DNA from: Chloracidobacterium sp. UBA7659
Lineage (GTDB): Bacteria > Acidobacteriota > Blastocatellia > Pyrinomonadales > Pyrinomonadaceae
Reading direction: 5' to 3'
DNA length: 5,187 nt
NCBI GenBank assembly: GCA_002483395.1
Contig: DLHV01000171.1
Span: 4,714-9,900, forward strand
Shown: positions 1 through 5,187 of the stretch, piece after piece
Position numbering within the stretch: the first letter of the stretch is position 1
Layout: the number at the start of each line of letters is the position of its first letter
Made by a program: the position numbers and the translations under genes
The notes under the pieces: generated by a model
The model's database searches: none
What the model was told of the DNA's origin: nothing
Seen by the model: only the letters and a program-made list of their open reading frames with translations

Positions 1-1502
1 ACGGCGCAGCCGGCAAAATTTTCTAATGCTTCCTCGAGTGCACGCATCGTGTTCACATCAAGGTCGTTGGTGGGCTCGTCCAAGAGTATAACATTTGCGC
101 CGGATTTCAGCACCTTTGCAAGATGAACGCGGTTGCGCTCGCCGCCCGAAAGTTGGCCGACGCGTTTTTGCTGGTCGCTGCCGGAGAAATTAAAGCGTGA
201 AACGTACGCGCGGGCATTCATTTCCTTTTTGCCAAGCGTGACGAAATCGAGTCCGTCGGCGATCTCATCGAAGATCGTTTTGTCGGCATTGAGGCTGTCG
301 CGTAATTGATCAACATAGCCCAGTTTTACGGTCGCGCCAACCTTGAATGTTCCGGCGTCGGGCTGTTCCTGCTCGGTGATAAGTCGAAACAGCGTCGTCT
401 TACCGGCACCGTTCGGGCCGATGACGCCGACAATACCACCGGGCGGGAGAGAGAATTCAAGATTTTCGAAAAGTACCTTGTCGCCGTAGCCTTTGGAAAC
501 GCCTTGGGCCTCGATGACGATATCCCCAAGCCGTTCGCCGGGCGGGATGTATATTTCGAGGTCTTCGGAATGGGCTTCCGATTCGGTCGCGACCATTTTT
601 TCGTAATCGTTTATACGCGCCTTGGATTTAGCATGTCGGCCCTTTGGCGACATTCGTATCCACTCCAGCTCGCGTTCGAGTGTCTTCTGCCGCTTGTCCT
701 CGGTCTTTTGCTCCTGCGCAAGCCGCTGCTGCTTTTGTTCAAGCCACGACGAATAATTTCCCTTCCACGGAATTCCCTCGCCGCGGTCGAGTTCCAAAAT
801 CCAGCCCGCGACATTGTCGAGAAAATAACGATCGTGCGTCACCGCTATGATCGTTCCCTCGTATCGCTGCAGATGCTGTTCGAGCCAGGCGACAGTTTCG
901 GCGTCGAGGTGATTTGTCGGTTCGTCTAGCAGCAGAATGTCGGGCTTTTGCAAGAGCAGCCGACAAAGCGCAACGCGGCGTTTCTCACCGCCGCTCAAGG
1001 TTACGATCTTCGTATCCGGCGGTGAACATCGAAGCGCGTCCATCGCCATCTCTAATCGCGAGTCGAGGTCCCAGGCGTCGGCCGCATCGAGCTTTTCCTG
1101 CACTTGGCCCTGACGCTCGATCAGCGCGTTCATCTCGTCGTCATTCATCGGCTCGGCGAATTTCGCGTTGATCTCCTCAAACTCTTTCAGCAAATCGACC
1201 GTCGACTGCACGGCCTCTTCGACCGTTTCTTTTACAGTTTTGCTCTCGTCGAGCTTCGGTTCCTGTTCGAGATAGCCGACCGAGTAGCCTTGCGAAAAAA
1301 CGACCTCGCCGTTAAAGTCCCTGTCCGAGCCGGCGATGATCCGCAGCAAACTCGATTTACCCGAACCGTTGAGGCCCAGCATGCCGATCTTTGCGCCGTA
1401 AAAGAAAGACAGATAAATGTCCTTCAATACAGGCTTTTTGTCGTAAAACTTACTGACCTTGACCATCGAAAAGATGATCTTATTCGGTTCGTTATTGCTC
1501 AT
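1..1502 (-). CDS. ettA: Energy-dependent translational throttle protein EttA (ABC-F ATPase), 3' end cut by window edge
   Basis: EttA is a cytoplasmic ABC-F protein that binds the ribosomal E site and gates entry into elongation according to ATP/ADP level; it is not a transporter. The frame is open for 500 residues and continues past the left edge; compared with the E. coli protein (about 555 residues, from memory) roughly 60 C-terminal residues are missing. Two ABC domains are visible. The first has Walker A GLNGSGKS (43-50), signature LSGGEKR (169-175) and Walker B LLLDEPTNHLD (190-200, catalytic Glu194). The second has Walker A GPNGAGKT (362-369), signature LSGGERN (451-457) and LLDEPTNDLD (473-482, Glu476). 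Between them is the charged P-site tRNA interaction linker (about 245-325), including ELEWIR and KGRHAKSKAR. An arm insertion lies around 95-145. Stretches such as DNVAGWILELDRGEGIPW match EttA rather than Uup, YbiT or YheS. The ATG at 1500-1502 overlaps the stop of the upstream gene (ATGA), with no clear Shine-Dalgarno, which suggests translational coupling. A start at Met13 is possible but less likely, because EttA homologues carry residues before that point. Confidence 0.96.
   Translation of the reverse strand, partial: MSNNEPNKIIFSMVKVSKFYDKKPVLKDIYLSFFYGAKIGMLGLNGSGKSSLLRIIAGSDRDFNGEVVFSQGYSVGYLEQEPKLDESKTVKETVEEAVQSTVDLLKEFEEINAKFAEPMNDDEMNALIERQGQVQEKLDAADAWDLDSRLEMAMDALRCSPPDTKIVTLSGGEKRRVALCRLLLQKPDILLLDEPTNHLDAETVAWLEQHLQRYEGTIIAVTHDRYFLDNVAGWILELDRGEGIPWKGNYSSWLEQKQQRLAQEQKTEDKRQKTLERELEWIRMSPKGRHAKSKARINDYEKMVATESEAHSEDLEIYIPPGERLGDIVIEAQGVSKGYGDKVLFENLEFSLPPGGIVGVIGPNGAGKTTLFRLITEQEQPDAGTFKVGATVKLGYVDQLRDSLNADKTIFDEIADGLDFVTLGKKEMNARAYVSRFNFSGSDQQKRVGQLSGGERNRVHLAKVLKSGANVILLDEPTNDLDVNTMRALEEALENFAGCA
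1464..1502 (-). repeat. Direct repeat copy 1 (functional ettA start)
   Basis: This is the intact copy of the 39-bp direct repeat, made of codons 1-13 of ettA. Its partner at 4416-4454 lies 2.9 kb upstream in the same orientation. Together the copies bracket the 147-residue gene and the TonB-dependent receptor. No terminal inverted repeats or transposase were seen at either edge, so this is not a recognisable insertion-sequence target duplication. Confidence 0.8.
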
Positions 1503-1942
1503 TGTTTCAGTACTAACGCTCTGACTATCTCGTTGTGATATTCGGTTGCGTTAAAAGTAAATGGACCGATATCTTCGAAACCATCTGTGTGAACCGCATC
1601 GTCGTAACTGTTTTGATATCCGAAATCCCGCCAGATAATATTGTCATCGATTCTCTCGATGACGGCGAACATGGCGCCGCAACCGAGGTCTCCACACTCC
1701 GCGCAAATAAAAATGCTTGTTCGGCCGTTGCGAAAATCTGCCGGCTCTTTCCGCAAGAGTCTATTAACGGCTTTCCGGTTCTCTTCAGCGCTAAGCCAAC
1801 CAAGAGGCGATACTAAGTCGCCAACTTTCCGATAAAGAGAGTGATCATCAATAACAAAATCCAAAAATCTTCGAGGGGTTTGCGATCCAGTGGTAACCCG
1901 ATCAGTCCACTTCAGTTCGATCCGCGACATAAAATCACTCAT
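1499..1942 (-). CDS. Small uncharacterised protein with C-x2-C-x4-C motif, coupled to ettA
   Basis: This is a complete 147-residue protein without a signal peptide or membrane segment, so probably cytoplasmic. I recall similar unnamed proteins of about this size in other bacteria, sharing a Cys cluster and a following WRDFGY-type motif, but I know of no established function. Visible blocks are RRFLDFVIDDHSLY (24-37), PLGWLS (46-51), FICAECGDLGCGAMF (78-92), IIWRDFGYQNSYDD (102-115) and IGPFTFNATEY (125-135). Cys80, Cys83 and Cys88 could bind metal or form a structural site; that is inference. The ATG at 1940-1942 has no strong Shine-Dalgarno; Met5 is an alternative start. The TGA stop at 1499-1501 overlaps the ettA ATG, so translation of ettA may depend on ribosomes finishing this gene. 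It lies 157 bp downstream of the receptor gene and may have its own promoter. Base composition is intermediate (30 of 60 G+C at 1861-1920). The block layout, the conserved-looking motifs and the operon overlap make it a real gene rather than a chance frame. Confidence 0.85.
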   Translation of the reverse strand: MSDFMSRIELKWTDRVTTGSQTPRRFLDFVIDDHSLYRKVGDLVSPLGWLSAEENRKAVNRLLRKEPADFRNGRTSIFICAECGDLGCGAMFAVIERIDDNIIWRDFGYQNSYDDAVHTDGFEDIGPFTFNATEYHNEIVRALVLKQ

Positions 1943-2099
1943 CTATTTCAACCGAAATCGGCTCTGCCTTGCGTTTCAGCATTGCCACGCCGTTCAGGAA
2001 TAATTGGGACGAACTCTACCACGCCGTGAACGACGTGGCTATGCGAAACCCGAAGCAAACCCTAATTAAGTTCAAGTACCGCGTCAAAGAAACTCAAGA
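1943..2099. other. Intergenic region with short direct and inverted repeats
   Basis: This 157-bp stretch lies between the stop of the receptor gene and the start of the 147-residue gene. No convincing coding frame is seen on either strand. It holds a 9-bp direct repeat, ccacgccgt, at 1985-1993 and 2019-2027, and the second copy forms an imperfect inverted repeat with the sequence up to 2038. A weak sigma70-like pair reading leftward is TTGACG (2082-2087 reversed) and TAGGGT (2059-2064 reversed) with a 17-bp spacer; the -10 match is poor, so it is not listed as a promoter. No hairpin followed by a T run is visible after the receptor stop. Confidence 0.6.
1985..2038. repeat. Direct 9-bp repeat with imperfect inverted repeat
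   Basis: The sequence ccacgccgt occurs at 1985-1993 and again at 2019-2027, 34 bp apart. The second copy pairs with acgacgtgg at 2030-2038: the outer CCACG/CGTGG and inner CGT/ACG positions are complementary, with one mismatch in each arm and almost no loop. This layout resembles dispersed intergenic palindromic repeats of the REP kind, but only one occurrence is in the window. It is unlikely to be an intrinsic terminator because no T run follows on either strand. Confidence 0.45.
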
Positions 2100-4382
2100 T
2101 TAGCGTTTCGACAAATCGAAGCGCAAACCAAATCGGAAAAAACGCTCCGCGGCAACCGTCCTAACGGGCGTGAGGCCGATGTCGTAGCGCGAGTCAAAAA
2201 GGTTCTCAACCGAGACGAACGCCTCGACAAAGTATGGAAACTGGTACGAAAGGCGCGCATCGGCCGTCAAAAAGGAGCGCAGCCGCAGAGTGTTTCGATC
2301 GTCTTCGAACTGGGACGACGACGCGCGGAGCTGTGACGACAACGTCCAACGCGTGCGGTAACGATAAACAGCCTGGGTCGTGAAATTGTGTCTCGCGACC
2401 TGCGGCAGCCGGGCTCCGACGAGATCGGGACTTGCGGGAAAATCGCTTATCTTTGCATCCACCAACAGGTAGGTGGCATTGACCTTTAACCCTTTCGCCG
2501 GCGCCGATTCGACGTCAAACTCAAACCCGCGGCTCGTCGTCGAGCCGACATTCCGCCGCTGTCTCGTGATCAGCGTCGGCGTCGTTGAAAGCGTCACGCT
2601 GACGACCGGATCGTAAACACGCGCCTGGTAAACGATCACTCGTGTTATGAGCTTGCGATCAAAAAAGGTCGCGCTTCCGCCGGCTTCAAAGGTGTCGGCG
2701 CGTTCGGGCTCGAGGAATGCGTTCGCGTTTGTGACGATGTTGCCGACACGAAAACCTCGATAGAGTTCGTTGAGCGACGGCGCTCGAAACGAGCGCGAAT
2801 ACGCACCATAGATCGACACGTCCTTAGTCACCTCGTAGACGACGCCGACACGCGGGCTGAGAGCAGAATCGGTGCGCTTCGTGAATCGCGTCTCGACAAC
2901 GGCGCCGCCGGGAAGCGTTCGCGTCGTCGCGACCCCGTCGGAGTTTCGACGTTGATCGAAGCGGGCCGAAAGATTCAGAACGAAACGCGGAGCGAACGCC
3001 CAGCTGTCCTGCACAAACATCGCCAGGTCGCGCGCCTCGCCCCCGGCCGAGGCGACACTCGTCGGCTGTCCGGCGGAGAAACCGACCTCGTCGCTGCGCC
3101 CTCGTACATTTAGAAATTCGCCGCCCAGCGCGATCGCGTGACGGGCAAACGATCGTCGCCAGGACACGCTCGCACCGTAGACGCTCGACGGCACTCGCTG
3201 AATCCGTGTCAGCGTCTCGCTGTTGCGGTCCGCCGAGACGGACGAAAATGTCTGGTCGTAAACCTGCCGCTCGCCAAAGGCGCGGAGCGTGAGGTCGCCG
3301 AGATCCGCGCCGGCGGCCACCTGCCGATAGTAAGTTCGATTGTTCGTGAGGCTCGTCCCGTTATCGCGGCGCTCGCCAAAGACGTTGCCGCGAATAAACG
3401 CTCGGTTCTTTTCGGCAAAGCGGCGGCCGAGCTTTAGGATGACATTTGAATGACGCGATGCGGCGGGCGTGTCGGCCGTGCCTCGCGACGCCTCTTCGAC
3501 CGGGATGTAGCCGGCGGTTTTGAAGATATCGGCGACGAGATCGGCCTGCCATTTTCCGCGCGAGGCGAGAAGCACGCCGCTCGCGTCCGCGCTCTTTTGA
3601 CTCGCAAGCGAGGTCTCGAACCGAAAATTAACTTTCTCGTCGCCGAGCTTAAGCGGGACGATGTTCACCGCGCCGCTCAACGCACCGCTCCCGTAAACCG
3701 AACTCGCGCCGCCACGCAGCACCTCGATCTGTTCGACTGCGATCATCGGCACTCGCGACCAATAAGTCCAGCCGCCGAACGCGTCGTTTATCGACAGTCC
3801 GTCAAATAGAACGCTCGATCGCGAGGCGCCGCTGCCCGACACGCCGCGAAGATTTGCCCCTTGCGCGGTCGGATTTGTCGTGCGGCTCCCACTGCGGCGA
3901 AAGAGCTGAAAGCCAGCGACCTGACGTAGCGTTTCGTCGAGGGTGCGCGCTGCGGTCACGCCGAGACTGTCGATGTTGATCACGGCGATGCTCGCGGCCG
4001 CGTCGGTTTGGCGCGTCTCGTCGCCCGTCACCGACACATTTACGTTGCCGATGACGGCCGAAGGCTGCAGGGTGATCGCGAGCGGTCCCGCCGGCGCTCT
4101 CTCGATATGCTTTGTCACTGGCTCGAAACCAGCGGCCGATACACGGAGCTTACCTGTCGCCGACGAAAACGAAAATGCTCCACGGCCATCCGTCACGGTC
4201 CGATCCAACACGCCGCCACTTTCAAGCGTGACCTCGGCCCCGACGACCGCATCGCCGCGCGTGTCGACAACCGTGCCGGTAATGGTTTGTGCGTGAGCTA
4301 ACGAAGCAAAAAGAAGGAGGGTAAAAGCGCAAACCGCACTTCTGAAATACCGGTGTTTTAGTGGAAACCAAGCTTCTAGCAT
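2100..4382 (-). CDS. TonB-dependent outer-membrane receptor with N-terminal carboxypeptidase-regulatory-like domain
   Basis: This 760-residue outer-membrane protein is predicted to import a scarce ligand, such as a siderophore, cobalamin or a glycan, using energy from TonB-ExbB-ExbD. A signal peptide spans residues 1-31, with Lys/Arg at 9-14, a hydrophobic core at 16-28 and a likely cut after AHA. A carboxypeptidase-regulatory-like beta-sandwich follows at about 33-107 (ITGTVVDTRGDAVVGAEV, then TDGRGAFSF). NVSVTGDETRQTDAAAS (115-131) resembles the TonB-box/plug junction. The plug domain covers about 125-243, with LDETLRQVAGF, NLRGVSGSGASRSSVLFDG, VEQIEVLRGGASSVYGSGAL and SGAVNIV. The rest is the beta-barrel, with late-barrel motifs FRAPSLNELYRGF and VENLFDSRYD near the C-terminus. 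The protein ends FGLRFDLSKR rather than with the usual terminal aromatic residue. Apart from Cys18 in the signal peptide there is no cysteine. The neighbours do not reveal the substrate; plug wording is BtuB/CirA-like, but I would not name a ligand. The gene is visibly GC-rich (41 of 60 at 3661-3720) compared with the gene upstream. No Shine-Dalgarno precedes the ATG, and a TATAAA box lies just upstream. Confidence 0.95.
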   Translation of the reverse strand: MLEAWFPLKHRYFRSAVCAFTLLLFASLAHAQTITGTVVDTRGDAVVGAEVTLESGGVLDRTVTDGRGAFSFSSATGKLRVSAAGFEPVTKHIERAPAGPLAITLQPSAVIGNVNVSVTGDETRQTDAAASIAVINIDSLGVTAARTLDETLRQVAGFQLFRRSGSRTTNPTAQGANLRGVSGSGASRSSVLFDGLSINDAFGGWTYWSRVPMIAVEQIEVLRGGASSVYGSGALSGAVNIVPLKLGDEKVNFRFETSLASQKSADASGVLLASRGKWQADLVADIFKTAGYIPVEEASRGTADTPAASRHSNVILKLGRRFAEKNRAFIRGNVFGERRDNGTSLTNNRTYYRQVAAGADLGDLTLRAFGERQVYDQTFSSVSADRNSETLTRIQRVPSSVYGASVSWRRSFARHAIALGGEFLNVRGRSDEVGFSAGQPTSVASAGGEARDLAMFVQDSWAFAPRFVLNLSARFDQRRNSDGVATTRTLPGGAVVETRFTKRTDSALSPRVGVVYEVTKDVSIYGAYSRSFRAPSLNELYRGFRVGNIVTNANAFLEPERADTFEAGGSATFFDRKLITRVIVYQARVYDPVVSVTLSTTPTLITRQRRNVGSTTSRGFEFDVESAPAKGLKVNATYLLVDAKISDFPASPDLVGARLPQVARHNFTTQAVYRYRTRWTLSSQLRASSSQFEDDRNTLRLRSFLTADARLSYQFPYFVEAFVSVENLFDSRYDIGLTPVRTVAAERFFRFGLRFDLSKR

Positions 4383-4390
4383 TCGACTAG

Positions 4391-4396
4391 TTTATA
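4391..4396 (-). promoter_or_regulatory. Possible -10 box giving a near-leaderless receptor mRNA
   Basis: On the minus strand TATAAA ends 8 bases before the receptor ATG. A start site about 7 bases downstream would fall at or next to the initiation codon, which fits the absence of any Shine-Dalgarno sequence there. At a 16-18 bp spacing no good TTGACA-like -35 is seen, so this rests on one hexamer and the context. Confidence 0.3.
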
Positions 4397-4415
4397 ACGA
4401 TATGCGAACGTCGAA

Positions 4416-4454
4416 CATCGAAAAGATGATCTTGTTTGGTTCGTTATTGCTCGT
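4416..4454 (-). pseudogene. Degenerate copy of the ettA start (remnant, about 13 codons)
   Basis: Read on the minus strand, this segment matches the first 13 codons of ettA at 1464-1502 in 36 of 39 positions. In the ettA frame it reads Thr-Ser-Asn-Asn-Glu-Pro-Asn-Lys-Ile-Ile-Phe-Ser-Met, identical to EttA except that the initiator ATG is ACG. The other two differences (CCG/CCA and AAT/AAC) are synonymous in that frame. After Met13 the similarity stops, and the frame meets TAA after seven further codons. Its first 11 bases overlap the end of the LolA-like gene, supplying its last codons and stop. A regulatory role cannot be excluded, but a leftover of a rearrangement involving ettA is the simplest reading. 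Confidence 0.7.
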
Positions 4455-5187
4455 GAAATTCGTTTGGTTTTAAAAGTGGCGGCGGAGCAATCAGCTTTTC
4501 GTCTTTATATTTTGAAATATCGATGTCGCCTTTCTTTAACTTCGGCTTAAAGGCGAAAATAGATTTTCTTATCGGTGCGTTGGTCTGAATATTGTCGTGA
4601 TTAACTTCGCCGAGTGTGGTCGGCATAAATCCTGTAATGACCGACTCGTCGAATGAGCCTGTCGCAAACTGGGTTCGATATCGCCTCAGGACAAAGCTTT
4701 TCTTATCGATCCACAACACCCATGGATCATCAGAAATATATCCAAGGATAACGAAACAGTTTCTGCCTGCAACAGATTCTACCCGGACAATTCGTGTTTG
4801 TTTCATTTTGTTAAATGAGTAAAACTTCGTGCTGCCTGTAAGCGCGTTGTAGAGAATGTCCGCAACGCTCATCGAACCTCGGGTTTCTTCATCAATCGCC
4901 CAATCCAGGCTGGATTCTTTATCCCAAATAAAAATGTCATCGTTATCTGAATAATCCGTTCTCCAACTGAACGCATTCTTGCCGTCCGACCAAACAACTG
5001 ACGGACGTGTGACCTTCGATTGGTCAACGACCCACTCAAATCGAAGCCGATTAGGACGCTGATAATAAAATTTGTAGGTGACTTGTTCTGTTCTCTCAAA
5101 ATCTTTAACAGTAAGACCTTCTTCCCAAGTCTTCCCTTTGTAAACGTTGATATCTTTTACTAAATAGTCGATCCTTAACAATTGAAA
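4444..5187 (-). CDS. Probable LolA-like/outer-membrane lipoprotein-sorting-type protein, 5' end outside window
   Basis: About 247 residues are present and the frame is open to the right edge. There is no ATG before residue 104 of the visible part; the first possible start inside the window is a TTG at 5179-5181, directly preceded by open codons, so I treat the N-terminus, probably with a signal peptide, as missing. Counting from that TTG, YKFYYQRPNRLRFEW (36-50) followed by VVWSDGKNAFSW (62-73) is the pattern of LolA-like half-barrel proteins, in which a 'substance/parameter used to fit' strand pair is followed by exposed-tryptophan and DGK turns. Further on, WVLWIDKKSFVLRRYR resembles the 'WIDKKT..P.R' strand of the same superfamily. 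Such proteins sit in the periplasm or envelope and bind lipids or lipoproteins; many family members have no known ligand. The assignment is by pattern only and remains tentative. The gene is AT-rich (20 of 60 G+C at 4501-4560). Its stop TAA (4444-4446) and last codons form part of the ettA-start repeat. Confidence 0.6.
   Translation of the reverse strand, partial: FQLLRIDYLVKDINVYKGKTWEEGLTVKDFERTEQVTYKFYYQRPNRLRFEWVVDQSKVTRPSVVWSDGKNAFSWRTDYSDNDDIFIWDKESSLDWAIDEETRGSMSVADILYNALTGSTKFYSFNKMKQTRIVRVESVAGRNCFVILGYISDDPWVLWIDKKSFVLRRYRTQFATGSFDESVITGFMPTTLGEVNHDNIQTNAPIRKSIFAFKPKLKKGDIDISKYKDEKLIAPPPLLKPNEFHEQ

Noticed and set aside
306..929. 207-residue plus-strand open frame inside ettA
   Set aside because: It lies wholly antisense to the well-supported EttA frame, has low-complexity Leu/Arg-rich content and shows no recognisable domain.
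1841..2029. 62-residue plus-strand frame over the start of the small gene and the spacer
   Set aside because: About half overlaps the supported minus-strand gene, the rest covers the repeat-bearing spacer, and no motif or ribosome site supports it.
2019..2038. Inverted repeat as intrinsic terminator
   Set aside because: The stem has mismatches and no adequate loop, and no T run follows on either strand.
3138..4301. Several plus-strand frames of about 97-119 residues across the receptor gene
   Set aside because: These are antisense shadows typical of GC-rich coding DNA, rich in Arg/Ala and without domain motifs; the minus-strand receptor explains the whole interval.
4326..4331. Lipobox at Cys18 of the receptor
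   Set aside because: The residues before Cys18 are Ser-Ala-Val, which do not fit a lipobox, and a good signal-peptidase I site (AHA) follows at 29-31.
1464..4454. Composite transposon or IS flanked by a 39-bp target duplication
   Set aside because: No transposase or terminal inverted repeats are seen and the duplicated bases are ettA codons; only an insertion or rearrangement of unknown mechanism can be proposed.
5179..5181. TTG as the true start of the LolA-like gene
   Set aside because: The frame stays open to the window edge, no Shine-Dalgarno can be judged in the six bases upstream, and an exported protein of this kind should begin with a signal peptide that is not present here.

Overview
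This window looks like an ordinary chromosomal stretch from a Gram-negative bacterium. A TonB-dependent outer-membrane receptor with a cleavable signal peptide and an N-terminal carboxypeptidase-regulatory-like domain implies an outer membrane. That receptor architecture, together with a LolA-like protein and the mixed base composition, would fit Acidobacteriota (Blastocatellia-like), but this assignment is an inference from gene style only.

All four genes lie on the minus strand, so the order of transcription runs from right to left. At the right edge (4444-5187) is the 3' part of a gene for a probable LolA-like, presumably exported protein; its start lies outside the window. A 61-bp gap follows, containing a degenerate copy of the first codons of ettA and a possible -10 element. 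Next is a complete 760-residue TonB-dependent receptor (2100-4382). A 157-bp intergenic region (1943-2099) with short repeats separates it from a small conserved-type protein of 147 residues with a C-x2-C-x4-C motif (1499-1942). Its stop codon overlaps the ATG of ettA (1-1502), an ABC-F translation factor that runs off the left edge with 500 residues present.

The receptor and the LolA-like protein belong to the cell envelope. EttA acts on the ribosome. The 147-residue protein is translationally linked to ettA but has no known job. I see no single pathway joining the four and no clear system of a new kind.

The most notable signal is a 39-bp direct repeat (36 of 39 identical). It consists of the true ettA start (1464-1502) and a second copy at the end of the LolA-like gene (4416-4454). 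The copy has ACG in place of ATG, and the change is silent in the LolA-like gene (His CAT/CAC). The simplest reading is that ettA once directly overlapped the LolA-like gene and that the receptor plus the small gene were later placed between them, leaving a remnant of the ettA start behind. No mobile element, tRNA, rRNA or CRISPR array was seen.
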